The notes under the pieces are model-generated. The model saw nothing but the letters and a program-made list of their open reading frames with translations. It made no database searches and was not told where the DNA came from. This document shows, piece by piece, positions 1-12,249 of a stretch of 64,000 nucleotides of DNA; positions within the stretch are counted from its first letter, which is position 1; each line of letters opens with the position of its first letter. Position numbers and translations under genes: made by a program. This stretch comes from Hirundichthys speculiger (Eukaryota > Chordata > Actinopteri > Beloniformes > Exocoetidae), in the NCBI GenBank assembly GCA_018398805.1, contig JAGFBZ010000814.1, positions 1,550,001-1,614,000 of the forward strand, read 5' to 3'.

Positions 1-574
1 CACAAATGCACAAGATCTTTAGAGAAAAAAATCCCAGTTTTACGCATGGATGGTTTCATGAATTCAGAGCAAATTTTTCAGGTGATTTATGTTGCAAACC
101 TTGATTAACATAAGCTAAGCTAGCCAAGCTAAAAAGCTAATTGTAATTGGTGGATGTGTTTCATCTTCATCATTCTCCCCTTTTTCCAAAATTGCGCCAC
201 ACAGTATGAGGAAAAAGGCTTTTTCATCCTGTAGAAAGCCTGTAGGTGGCATCATGGAGGGTTTGTCCTGTTCTTCCTATATAGCTTATGGTAAGAACTC
301 AATTGCTTTATCTACACAACAACTTACAAATAGCTACTTACTGATGCATCACTAAGCCATAGCTTATGTATCTAACTTGCCATATATCTGGAGCTATTGG
401 GTATTTCTGATTCACGCTACAGCTATTAACACAGACTAACACATCGGGTGATGTCACTGTGAGGAGGAGAAACACAAATGCCATGTCGCCCTATTGGGTG
501 TGATTGTGTATGTGTATGTGTTTTAGTATGGAGGGTGGGAGGGAAGGGGTTTTTATTGTGATAATTTGTTTTTA
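1..574. other. Non-coding DNA, left edge
   Basis: No exon-like ORF is visible. From about 430 onward the sequence may already be the 3' untranslated body of the retroelement whose tail ends at 656, because it runs without a break into that tail and has a GT-rich, then T-rich character. The left boundary of that element cannot be fixed by eye. Confidence 0.4.
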
Positions 575-656
575 ATTCTGTAAAGCACTTTGTGTTGCAT
601 GTTTTTGCATGAAAAGCGCTATACAAATAAAGATTGATTGATTGATTGATTGAAAG
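575..656 (+). mobile_element. 3' tail of a LINE/SINE with (GATT)n end
   Basis: The stretch has the typical 3' end of a fish L2-type LINE or of a SINE sharing that tail: TGTAAAGCACTTTG, then GAAAAGCGCTATACAAATAAAG, then a short tandem (ATTG)n at about 640-655. The two near-palindromic AAAGCRCTTT/AAAGCGCTAT blocks form a stem recognised by the LINE reverse transcriptase in this class. No coding part is retained nearby, so this is a strongly 5'-truncated copy. The family assignment (L2-like) is from memory of similar tails, not a search. Confidence 0.65.
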
Positions 657-1022
657 GGATACTCACAAAGCAAGGGGAAGTGATATTAGGCAGAATGCAC
701 CTGCCCACATGGCCAGGCATGCTACTTTTTCAATACAACATTTTTTACTCATCTCCAACTCTCTAATTTGTTTAGTTATTCACTTATCCATGGCTTTTGT
801 CTTTTTTCTGTTCAGAACTATTCCCAAACCATTGGGCAAACAGCTTGCAACACACATTTCTTCCTCACAATTTCATGACAGTGACTTGTATAGTCTGGAC
901 AAAACACAGCAATCTGCTGACGCTGAAAGTCATGTGATGTGTGAAAGTGGCCTGTGACTTGAAGTGCAATACCACTGACAGCCACTAGAGGCTGCCTCCG
1001 AAATATCTTTCATTTCTGTTTA
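657..1022. other. Unassigned non-coding DNA
   Basis: A 103-codon open frame (646-957) crosses this stretch, but it starts inside the repeat tail and has no recognisable domain or splice context, so I treat it as chance. A CTCF-like word (CCACTAGAGG, about 982) is present but misses a core G. Confidence 0.35.
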
Positions 1023-1131
1023 CCCATCCATTCATTATCTATGCTAATTCCTGTGCAGGGTCACGCCAATCTGCTGGAGCCTATCCCAGCTCTTTTTGGT
1101 TGAAAGGCAGGGCTACACCCTGGACAGGTCC
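1023..1131 (-). mobile_element. Truncated tRNA-derived SINE fragment
   Basis: The sequence matches, with substitutions, the 3' part of the SINE at 11127-13383: a CCATCCATT tail, then GGGTCACGCC, CTGGAGCCTATCCCAGCT, and ACACCCTGGACAGGTC in the same order. On the minus strand it is a SINE 3' end with the ATGG-type tail. The tRNA-like head (boxes A and B) is missing, so the copy is truncated or eroded. Confidence 0.7.
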
Positions 1132-1181
1132 TCAATCCTTTGCAGTCTTTGATTTCCAAGGAGGCCAGTTTTAAAAAATGT

Positions 1182-1862
1182 TAGAGCCGGGCAACAATTA
1201 AAATTTTTAATCGCGATTAATCGCATGATTTCCCTGATTGATCACGATTAATCGCATTGTATACGCAAAATCAAATAATGAATTCAAAAGTAGTGTAAGG
1301 GTCACTTTTATTTAAATGTTCTGCTGCCGTATGAACTAAAGTGTAATAACAACTTTTGTTGTGGCTTTTAACATCAGCACTTGTCAGTAACACATATTTA
1401 GTGTAAATCTCATCTTAAAAAATGTAAAATAAAATAAAGCTTATTGCCACTGCCAGGGCATTAATGTCGTCCTGTTTTTATAAAAAATAAAAAAGTTTAC
1501 AAACAAAATCCAACAAAATGATTGCGGCTCAGCACAATCAGAACATTAAAACAGGCAGTTTCTGTTTGATGGAAAATGGAGGAATGACACGAATGTTTTG
1601 TTGCAGTCCAGAATTTTTTTTTTCAGACAGAATTATTAATACCCGAACTGTAAAGTTCAAAGATTTTTACCATTCTCCATGTCTGTTTTAGCTTTTTTGC
1701 ATGTTTACCTGCCAATTGTCTTCCAATTCCGCAGCAGCCAGCAACAGACTTTTCAAAACGAAAGCATGTGAGCAACATGCGTTAATGTGCGATAAAATAA
1801 ATGTCGGCGTTAATGAATTAATGAGTTAACGCGATAATAACGCGTTAACTTGCCCAGCCCTA
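1182..1862. mobile_element. Non-autonomous hAT-like DNA transposon
   Basis: The ends are imperfect inverted repeats: TAGAGCCGGGCAA on the left, and on the right the complement of TAGGGCTGGGCAA. They are flanked by near-identical 8-bp target copies, AAAAATGT (1174-1181) and AAAAATAT (1863-1870), 7 of 8 matching. An 8-bp duplication with TAG-type ends is diagnostic for the hAT superfamily. Just inside each end are repeated CGATTAATCGC / GTTAACGCG words, typical subterminal motifs. No transposase frame is present in the 681 bp, so it depended on a partner element. Confidence 0.8.
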
Positions 1863-2352
1863 AAAAATATATAATGAAATCAATATATTTTTTACATTGA
1901 GTCATAAAGATGTCAGTAGATGAGGTGGCTAATTTTGTTCAGAGATACAGGTTGAGATTTCACTGTATTGCTTTATCATAACTTCTAGCTTTTTAAATAC
2001 ATTTCCTTTCTACATAGGCAATTACACTTGTAGGGAAGAAAAATAAATGCATTTTGTATAGAGTCCTGTTTTCAGAATTTATGACACCCAAAGTGATAAG
2101 AGCATCTGTGGTTAGCGGCTGCTTAACTTGCTCTATCAGTGCATCTTGTTGGGCTATGATAGGCTGAAAAAATGTCACTGAGCTGTCTCAACCTGTGCTT
2201 TCTGATCCTTCTGCAGGAAGATGGGAAGGTGAATTTCATTGTCTTTTATAGGCAGGTTTTATTAGATGTGGCAGTCTAATAAAGAGTCTGACTTTGGAGT
2301 CGAGGTGAGGGGTCAAAGCTAGTGATAAGGGTATAGATGAGGAGGGATGTGA

Positions 2353-2378
2353 TTTTTTTTTTTTTTGTGTGTGTGTGT
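2353..2378 (+). repeat. T-run plus (GT)n microsatellite
   Basis: About 14 T are followed directly by six GT units, then a degenerate GT-rich stretch to about 2390. Confidence 0.9.
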
Positions 2379-4701
2379 CTGTATGTGAGAGAGGGCTATG
2401 GATTCTCTCTTATATTCCACAAATCCTCAGGAGACGAAAGGGAGAACTGGACTGGGATTATGGCACACCAGCGATGTGTTCCTGTCACTCACTGAGAAAC
2501 ACATTCTGTGTTGCAGTAGTCTAGACAGATGTGAAACATACAGAAGCGCCAATAGCACTGTTATCACTGAAAGAAATACCATTTTCACATGACACATTAT
2601 CAGAAAGATAGGACGAACAAATTTATATCGAAATGACATCCTTTGTCCATGACACAGCTAAAATGAGATCAAACTCACAATGCTTCATTGTTAAATCTTG
2701 TGGATGCAGAATCATATTTTAGTGAAACAAGATGACACTAAAACAAGATATTAAAAGAAGCTGTGTTTGTAATACAGCTCGGTGAAGTGTGTATTTGTTG
2801 TCTCCCACCATAATAATTAAGTAACAATGCACTGGTTTGGAGCAGAACCAGGGGTGAAAGTAGACCAGAAAACTCAGGAATGATGTTCCAAGTCTGAGGT
2901 AGAGTGCTGTTCTGGTAAGAAAAAAGAGCAGCTGCCTCTCAAAAACCCACTTTCAAAACCAGTCACAGTAGCACTTTTTTTTTTAATTACCAGCTGCTTC
3001 TAAAAGGCCTTTCAGATAGGATGCGGATTGTGTTGCTCTTCACTCTGCAACCCATTCATTTCTATGTGTTGGCCCAGCACAAGAGCGTTTGATGCTCAGG
3101 CAGATAGCAGCGAAAGGTGCATCTGTTCAGTGCATGCCATTGTTGTGCTGAAGTTAAAAAGTGTTTAACTTTGATGCATCAAGTTACCTGACAGAGAACA
3201 AAGGCAATGGATTAGAAAACTTATTTTGGCTGTGTCCCACCTTTCTGAGCTGATTATTACAGGTTTAAAGACAGAATGACATGAAGAGCTTTGCTGTGGA
3301 AAGAAATCTCTAACAACTTGAAGTCTCAGATGTAAACCTGTTTAAAAAGTGGTCAAAATGTGATTTTTTTTCCTTCTGTCACAGTAAAATGTTTGCTCTA
3401 CTGGAGCATCTGATTACTCCAAATTGTGCACAGTTTTGTGTGCTTCTCTCTCGCTCCCATATGCTATGAAACTGTGAAACTCAGCCTGAATTATCCTTGT
3501 AAGTATAATTATACTTGAATACTGTCAGTGTACAACTGCAGCTGGAGGATGAGCCTAAACACTCCTAAACTTCTCTGTCTGAGGATTATCATGGACTTTT
3601 TTTTTTTGCTGTTGCTATTCTCCTCCTTGTCAAGACATCTACAGCCAAAGCTTTTTTCCAGTGACGTGACGAAAAGATACCGCATATATGCAAGTACATA
3701 ACTCCGAAAAGTAGTTTATATCTGCTAAATATTTCCTGGAAAGCTGTTTGGTCGCTTAGCAACTGGGACTCTACATGGACGCACATTGCACGTGCACCCA
3801 GTTACCTCTGAATTGTCTGAATCTGTATCGTGATCTTTAATTACAGTTAGTTCAAGTGAGTGCTAGCGTCTCTTGTTTCCTCTTTCCATTATTGGACTTA
3901 AGCATGCATAAGTTTTCTTTTTCCTCTTTTTTTTGGACAATATTTTGAGTGACTTCAGTTCATGACTGTTGGTTTATGTTTAACCTCTGTACGGCCGTAT
4001 GAGGCCTGGGCCCCACCAGGAGCAGAAGCCCCACAGCTCACCTTTTGACTTTTTTAATTAATTAATTCATTTCATGATTTATTTATGTATTTATTTTTCA
4101 CATGAGGCAAAGACAAATGAATCAGCTGTGGTAGTTGAACTACGCTGACTGATTCTGTTTTAATATTTAAAGTGCACAAGATTTGTCAGATGTTAGATGC
4201 TTTCATACCGCTTCTATTTAATCATTTCAGTCTCGTGGCTCAAGACAATGTTTTTCTTTGTAAATGATGGAGGAACAGTTGACCACAGAAGTAATATCCC
4301 CAATAATAAAACATTAAATGAATCTTTGTTCTACTAAAATGTGGTAAGCCACATCTTCTTTGTGCTGTAATGAACCCTGTGTGCCTCCAGGCACCTCTAT
4401 AAACAACCATTCATGTTCTAATATTTGCTAGAGCGTGATATCCATTATTAATGACATAGATCATACACCTCAAACCATAGTGGGGGGTGACATACATGCT
4501 CCATATTGGTCTCCTGTGGTATGAATGCTGTTGGGGGTTTGGGGACTACAGGCATGTTGAGGGGTCACACTAATTCCAACCTCGCTTTAGCTTCCGTGGC
4601 ATTTTCTTTCTGGCAGTTCCCATGAAGACCTTTATCTTTCAAGAAAGTGCTTTTACATTGTCATGCATTATTCACGGCACAGGTGTCAAAATGACCTTTG
4701 G

Positions 4702-4709
4702 TGACGTCA
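4702..4709. promoter_or_regulatory. Perfect CRE palindrome
   Basis: TGACGTCA, the full CREB/ATF palindrome, lies in non-repeat DNA. It contains a CpG, so the word is depleted in vertebrate genomes. No promoter is visible next to it, so an enhancer role is only a possibility. Confidence 0.35.
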
Positions 4710-7700
4710 GCTAATAAGATGGCAAGCTCCATTAAAAAGCCCACTCAGGGCCGTGCAACTGGCTGTATTAGTGTACATGCAGGTTGTTGTGCAAACAGAT
4801 GCTCAGGGATTATGAGCTTCCAAATGTTTATGCTGTGATTTGGAACTAATATTTCTGCTTGGATCCTACCATCTCAGCTGAGATTACATTCCTGCAGACA
4901 TCCAGCAATAGTCACCTGGTAACAGACTTTCAGTAATAACCCTGTATTTCACAGTTGTTGGGCCTTTTAGAGAACTCCCTCTGAGGGACGTGGTCATCAA
5001 TGCCACAGCTGCCCACCCACACACCTTTATTTTCTGTGTAATTGCTTGTTTTGTTCTTCAGTAATGAATAGCAGAAAATAAATAAGAAATGCAATAATTT
5101 TCAATCTTTCTGCATGCTTTTTTATTTTGTGCATTTTCACGTTGCCTTCTCTGTGTGGCCTATTTCACTAGTGAGTCCCTTAAGTCTGATGGGGCTCTCG
5201 TGGGACATGTTTTCCTTAATAAACAGCTGTCTCTATTTTTCTATTTTCTCCTGATTACTATGGCTGTGTCTGGTGGAGAACCATCTGGATTGGAGTATTA
5301 GAAGGCTCTAATTTTCTCTGTAGAGACATTACTCTGCGAGGATAGGGGAAGAGACAAGTGTGTGATCATTAATGTTTCATAATGTAATCATTCTTCCTGC
5401 TCTTGTTTGCCTATAAGGTGATATTAGCTGTGTGTGCTATGGCTTGTATTTGTCTAATTCTGCGTGAGGAATATGAGGCAGTAAAAGTTGGTGACAAGAT
5501 TAATGGAACTATTGGTTGAATTTGGGCTCTTATGGATCATATTCCTTGGTGAAAGAAGTCCCCTCCGTCTGCCCTGAGCGACACTGAATCAGTCCCCGTG
5601 AGCTATCCATCACCTGCGTGTTGCATCCTGGTCAACAAGGGTCTCTTCCAAGCAGTTACCTGTTAACACAGCTAATGGGGGTCCATATTTGCATAAGTCT
5701 TGAGTACAGAGGGGACTGGAGCTGGGGAGCATACAAGCTGGGCGGGGCCCCTCTCAGTGAACAAATGAGACCATTCATCACAGCTTTGTTTGGCTGTACG
5801 TGCCTTCTCATGAACAATTAATGTGCTGCAGACGTTTTAGTGCTTTCTTCTCTTCTCCGTTATCTTACCTTCTTTTCCTCTCTGTCTTAGTTTTGGGGAC
5901 TGTCACTGCAGCGCTACCCCCTCCCACTGAGTGTAACAATGAATCCATTTATTAATTTTGCCCTCTCCAGTCTTTTGTCTGAGGCTGGTATTGTTTTTCC
6001 TTTACAGTCAAGAGGGTTGATCACATGAAGCCTATTCAGCTTCTTTCTTCTCAGTGTCCTACCTATTCTAATGCTAAGTGGCATCTATGTCTTTCCTGTT
6101 TCAGATCTGTTTCAGTATAATAACAGAGTGCTATTTGCTTCTGCATATTTACTGATTTACCGTACATTTACTGTACAAACGGGAACAAAGGAGGCTGTTG
6201 TCCTCCTAAAAAGCTCAGGCTGCCCCAGCAGCATTGCCCCAGAGTTCCAGATTAATCTTCAACATTTTGTTTCAGAAAATAACAACGTAGTGTGAAGGAT
6301 ACTCACAAAATTACTTTTTCTAGTTATTTCTGGCCCAAGTTCTGGCTAATACTTTATGTATAATGTATGAACAGTTAAACATAAAGTTTAAGTAGAATAA
6401 AGTGGATTTTGACTTTTATCACCAGCTGTGTTTGTAGGATGCTAGAAAAAGCTTCATGATGACCACCACTGTGGTGCTCAAGGCTTTTACCACAGATTTT
6501 AGGTCCTGTCCCTTGTGTTGCTTGTTTCATACACATTTTTTATGCATGATCAATATGTATGGTGGGATATTTACCAAACCAATTTAGTTTGAGTGCCTTG
6601 TTGCCTAAGGGTTTATAGAGACAGAAGACCACCTGGGAATAGATGCCAATATACCTTGAACAAGTGTCAGCATAAATCAGCTGACACTTTGCCATTAACA
6701 AAACACATCCATTACAACATTTACAGTCTTTTGTTTCAGCACAATACTTAATGTTGTTCATTTGCCTTTACATCAGGGACCTTTTTGTCTGAGCTTCTTC
6801 AAATATTAAAGGGAAGACATGAGTTATATTTTTGTCCAGACTTGCTGTGTTGCGTTCACCCTCTTGGGTAATGGGATGATATAAAAAAGAAACTTATTAA
6901 TAATGATTTATAGCAGCCATCGAGACTGGTATGGTATCTGCTGATAGTCATTACATATCACTGACTATTGCCCTTATTTCAATAACAGTGGTAATCATTT
7001 TATTATTTGCACAGGCTTTTGATACCTTCAGTGGAAGGTTTTGTTTTTCTTGACTGAATCAGTTAACATTTCAGAAGCAACGAGTTAGCACTAATTAGAA
7101 ATTACTTGTTAAACTTATTCACTCTGTTCTTTATTGTATCGAGATTAACGGTACACACATTTGTCTGACTCTAGATTACTTTATTAAAACATTTTGAACG
7201 AGGTCTCCTTTTTTATTATGCAGCCATTCCTCCATGTATTCGTACATTTTATATCTGCCATTCTTTTTGTTTTTTTTTGTTTTTTTTGTAGATTTTCTCA
7301 TCAGTACTTGAGAAAGCTGCTTCATGTTGCTCCCTCTCCACATATACACATCCACTTCTCTGAGGCTGAGTGATAAAACATGCATTCAGAGACCTTGGGA
7401 ATTTGCACACATCTGTGCCTTTTCTTTTGCACATCCTGCTAAACACACTGCGTGCCGATAGAAATATCAGGATAAAGCTTCAGCAAATAGCTGACACCCA
7501 TAGCTAAAGCTCAGTGTTTGAATTTCAACACAACAAGCATTACTACATTAAGCTTTGTTGATGTAAACATGCTTATTTTGTTTTTTATTTCTTTGCCATC
7601 TGTGCTCAAACACCAGAATGAATGTCATGTAGAAATGTACATGCTGTTTCAGCCATTGCAGTGAGGACAGTGCAGTGATAAAAACAGATTAAAAATCATA

Positions 7701-10700
7701 TAGAGTCATTGAACAAAAAGAAAAGCAATTGATTTAAATGTCAGGGTGCATCTCGCCCCTCCCCCTGCTCTGCTTTATTGGATATTGTCATTGGGATTGT
7801 GTGCAGTGAGTGTTCCTAGGAGACTCAGCCAAGCTTGGAGATCTTTGCACAGGGCTGGCACTGTGGGAGGAAGGGAGACATGGTGCTAACATCAATAATT
7901 CACAATGCTATTGCTAGGGAAACAGGATGAAGGTATAGGAGTCACACCAATGCATATAGCACACCTCTGTGACAACATGCAAATATAAGCCTCAACTATT
8001 TATTTCCATAGCAATTCAAATCAGCATAAATGTATTGAGCCCATAAAAAGGCTTAATGATTGCATTGATTTCAATGAAGCTGTTTTCTTTACTTGTGTCC
8101 CACAAGCAGGCAGTTTAATTTACAGGCAGTGAAGCTTCTGGTTTTATAAACCTTGTAGTTGAGAGGGGAAGAGAAAGATATCAGAAGCTCAAAAGAGCAA
8201 AGGGCTATTTCCCAGGCCTGCTTATTAGATTTCCAATCATGGCCTGCGGTGCAATAGCATTACCACCATAAAACACCTCTTTGCTATGCAGCTGTCTGGG
8301 TAGAAATTGCTATTACTTGGAAACTTGAGTGTTTCCTTAACATTGATTTCTGTTGAGATGGGAGCGAGGGAAATTGAGTTTAGACTATCATTAAAACAGA
8401 AACACAGTGGAATTCATATGAACTGCACACATGAGATGCAGCTTTTGTAGCCTCTACCACAGGTGCTGAGTGGGCTTTATGAAGCAGCCCCTCGTGTTTT
8501 TGGCTGCTCATTTCCACCGTTATGAGCTGGTCCCTGTTATGGATAAAGGCTTAATCTATTATCGTGCTGATTGCCAATATGATTTCTGCGACAGCCGTCC
8601 CCAGGCTTGGGTCAATTACAAATCAGGCTGTAAATACATCATTTATTCATGGAGAGTTCATGATCAGATGAAGAGTAATAAGTTAGACAATTACGTTTTT
8701 GATAACCAGTCAATGCAATTATGACTTGATTCAGTGTTGGAACGATGGCAGTGAGATTCAGTGCTACCTTCATGGTCTAGCAAGGGATACCTTTATCACA
8801 CACCCAGTGCACCAGTATCTAGCTGCTTTTTCATCTTAGCCCCATTTCCCCAGTGACTTTCCCTCCTCCCTCTTGCCCCTTTACAATTTTCTCATTAGTG
8901 ATTAGAGCAGAGTTTCCATTTCCAGGCTATTGACTGTGCTGTTGGAAGCTGAGAGCCCATTACATACGTAGCTCCCACTAATTGTTTCCAGTCATAATGA
9001 AGTTCCTTACAGTGGAAGAATGGTAGTTAAAACACAGTAGGTCACTGGCACGTACAGTGCATTAATGAAAATACAACATATCCTGCTTTTTCTTCACAGT
9101 TTCACTTCATGATTGTGTTGTAATTAAGTGTTAAGTGATTTTAGTAACCGTTCATGCATGTAATAACTGAATGTACATTTTCTTACCAAAGCCAGATTTG
9201 ATTAGTCTTCTCTTTCATGGTTGTTTGGAGGACAGATGCTGCAGGGAGGTATGTAACGTCACTGCAGGTTACAGGTAGAGCGCAGGGCCTCTGAGCTGAG
9301 GATTAGATTAGAGCTGCGCTGTGTGACAGAAGTCCCATTTTCTGCCCATTCTATTAAAGGGGGTTAAAGTATTACCAGCCAATCCTGGCTGTTGGTTGCT
9401 GTGGATGGATTCTCTCCAACAGCAAAAACAGTATCAGTCTTCGTTTCATTATGGGCATAAAATCCATCCATCCTCTTACAAATCACCGACCCTATAGTTG
9501 GCAGATGTGACGAAAGGCCAGCAGAGCAGTCACAGAGTCTTTTCTGCCAGCGTCTTCGTCCATTTCCTCCAGTGTCCTGGCCTGTGAGTACAGTTGGGAA
9601 CACCTCCAAACAGAGATGTCAGCAGGCAGTCTTACCTGTAGTCCATATTACTTCACCTAATGTTCCCTTTTACATGAAAGGGCTTTCAAATCTTTGCACT
9701 CCTGTTTCGGTTTATCTGCCTGCTAAATTAAAGGTGGACTTGTTTGACATTCTCAGATATTTCACTTCTCACCCAAAAGGCTTCTTTGTCCCAGATGATT
9801 CAGTTGTTGTGAGGCTATTTTCTCGTTGAGAGGGTTTATGGAGGTATTGTTTTTAAACATGGACCCTTTTCAATTTTATGTCCATTTCCAATTCTCTAAG
9901 ATGTCAATTCTCATTTTGGCTAATTGCAATTTTCTTTCAAAGAGGATAATCATCCACATACAGGAACATAATCAACCTGTGTAAGATAATGAAGGCTTCT
10001 GGCTGTGTGCTCAACTAACTTTATATTTAGCCTCTTACCCGCTGTTTGCTTTATAGTAGCGAGGATATTCAGCAGGGTGATGCTCTTTAAGTGGTGGATT
10101 AAAATTGTTGTCCCAAATGTTCTGTTGCTGTTCCTCCATGGTTATTTTATTGTTTTGTTATTTTTTTCTTACATGCTGGACAAATTGCTTTCATTGGGTA
10201 TCTGTGATGGTACTCAAAGTGGAAAAACTATCATATCAAAGACATGGACTACACGCTAACACAGTCCACTATATACACTCTACATTAATTCTCAGCATTT
10301 GTATTTATATATTTTTCACAGCTGATTTTATCAAGGTTGCATCTAGTGGGGACTTGTACAGACTTTGGGGAGCAAAGTATAGCAAAATGGATTGGATATC
10401 AACAAGCAGAAGTAGGAGGAGAAAGGAGGAGAAAGAGAAAGTTATAACTTAATTTTCAAATATAGTTTCTTTTAATGGAGTTTTAAGATGTCTTCATGCA
10501 AGAATATAGTTGTTCTAGCTTTAAATTTGTTTACGTAATCAAGATGAAACCTATTTAAAATTTTCTCTGACGTTTTTTTTTTTCTTTTTGCTTCCACCAA
10601 ACTACTTCTAACACAGCTATAAAACAAATGCAAAAATCCATTAAAACACGTTATATAAACATTATATAACACTTATAAGAACTTTTGCCAGAGGAGCAAT

Positions 10701-11006
10701 GATGCCATAAAGTACACAAGTACACTGCTGTTCTAATTGCTGAGGCATTGAATAGCATTTTCCTGTCCTCCGAAGCACATTCTCCTGAGTCGTCCTGGCC
10801 AAGCGTGAACTACCAAGTACACAAGTCCAAACTTGGAGAAACAGCTTACTTGTGCAGTGTGCTGCTGTTGTGCTCTTACCAGAAATTATCTTAGAGAACT
10901 CTCTACTTCAGCTGCTTCACTGACTGCTTGCTTCAACCAAGATTTGACTTTTTGGTAATTTTAAATTTAATACAAAATGAACACACATTTCCTTGTTATG
11001 TGTTGA

Positions 11007-11095
11007 ACCCTGACCCTGCCTCCTAACCCTAATCCTGCCTTCTAACCCTAATCCTGCCTCCTAACCCTAGTCCTGCCTCCTAACCCTAATCCTGG
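11007..11095 (+). repeat. 19-bp minisatellite, about 4.7 copies
   Basis: The unit ACCCTAATCCTGCCTCCTA repeats in tandem with few substitutions (units start at 11007, 11026, 11045, 11064 and 11083). Each unit contains CTAACCCTAA at the junction, which resembles a telomere word, but the period is 19, not 6. It lies about 20 bp from the SINE insertion at 11115. Confidence 0.9.
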
Positions 11096-11340
11096 GGGTG
11101 AGGGCCTGCTGACATCAAATAAGGAAACCATCCATCCATCCATTTATACCCGCTAGGGGTGCAACAGTATGCAAAAATCACGGTTCGCTACGTACCTCGG
11201 TTTTGGGGACATGGGTCGGTACATTTTCAGTACAGTATGGGAACAAAATGCAAAACCATTTTCTTCAACAGTGTGTTGTTTATTTAGCCAAAACATTTTC
11301 AATATACAAACACTCACTAGGGACCGAGGTAACAGGAACA

Positions 11341-12249
11341 TACCTGTCAGGTTTTGGATTTGAAAATAAGGGACATTTTCTGGGGCCTGCCACGAGCAGT
11401 ATCCCTTACATTTTTGGTGTACAGAAAAGCTAAAATCACAGCTACACTACTTCTTTATACTTCAGCCAGCTCTTTTGTTTCCTGTGTGCCATTATTGGAC
11501 AAACTGATCAATCCAGGTGTGTCTGGATTAATTAGTTTGTCAATTAATGGCACACAGCAAACAAAGCAGCTGGCTGAAGTTCAGGAAGTAGTGCAGCTGT
11601 GCATAAAGCCACACTGACATAATGTGAACATTCATTATAGCCTAAATGAAAACACAAAAAGGGTATATATGAAGAGTATTTATTTGAAGGGATTTGCATT
11701 TTTTGTTTATTTCACATTGCTTGTATTTACATTTACATTTGATTTTCATTCCACACATTGTTTTCATTTCATATTGCTCTTCTTTTACAGTTTTTCATCT
11801 CATTTCCTGTGACTTTTCTTTTAATGACTTGTTGTACTCATTTGTTGCAGACTTTGCATTCTTTATGGCTGTTTTGGAAGGAATGTATTTGTGGACTGGT
11901 CCAGAGTAGATTATTTTACATGAGAAAAGAGCGCAAACAGTCATCCTATTCTCTGTAACAATCTTTTTTTTCTTTGCGCGCTGCCACTCATCGGATGTCA
12001 CACACTAACCTCGCGACATCTACCACCTACAGTACCTGTAGTGGGCTACTACTGTGGCAGTTATCGCGAGGCAAGTGAATGTTTTTTTTTTTGGTTTTGT
12101 TTTTCTACTCCGCCCGATGCGGTATTATTTTTTTAATAACGCAGGTTAAAATACAGGATATTTACAGGAAAATACTAATACGGGAGAACGGCGGGAGAGA
12201 AGAGTAAAATACGAGACTTTCCAGGCCAAAACGGGATACTTGACAGGTA
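11341..12249. mobile_element. TIR element nested inside the hAT-like element
   Basis: The sequence starts TACCTGTCAGGTTTTGGA and ends CCAAAACGGGATACTTGACAGGTA. The outer 9 bp (TACCTGTCA) are perfectly inverted and the inverted match continues through CCAAAAC. Internal motifs AAAATACGAGACTTTCC and CGGGAGAACGGCGGGAGAG match a common fish repeat type that I cannot name with certainty. No clean target duplication is seen (CAGGAACA against TGATTTGG), so the superfamily is left open. It holds a 165-bp palindrome and no transposase. Confidence 0.6.
11437..11601. repeat. Long palindrome (hairpin), two arms of about 80 bp
   Basis: The left arm starts CACAGCTACACTACTTC and runs through CTTCAGCCAGCT, CTGTGTGCCATTA and GACAAACT to AATCCAG. 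The right arm is its reverse complement with roughly ten differences, ending GAAGTAGTGCAGCTGTG. The centre is near 11519. A transcript from either strand would fold into one long hairpin. Confidence 0.85.

Larger units (their letters stand above)
1871..11006. other. Single-copy non-coding DNA, 9.1 kb
   Basis: No coding exon or intact transposon is recognised. Notable items are a T-run followed by (GT)6 at 2353-2378, a perfect CRE palindrome TGACGTCA at 4702-4709, TTTATT-rich DNA at about 4050-4100, and AT-rich homeodomain-site-like stretches around 7900-8730 and 8880-9010 that look compositionally like conserved enhancer DNA. Short ORFs here lack domains, conserved motifs or convincing splice sites. 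I cannot test conservation without alignment. Confidence 0.5.

Noticed and set aside
5866..5953. Minus-strand ATG frame of 27 codons ending at AAG|GTAAGA
   Set aside because: Protein-like text (MDSLLHSVGGGSAAVTV) but no promoter, partner exon or conservation evidence; one such case is expected by chance in 64 kb.
11007..11095. Interstitial telomere array
   Set aside because: The period is 19 bp and not 6 bp, so it is a minisatellite containing a telomere-like word.
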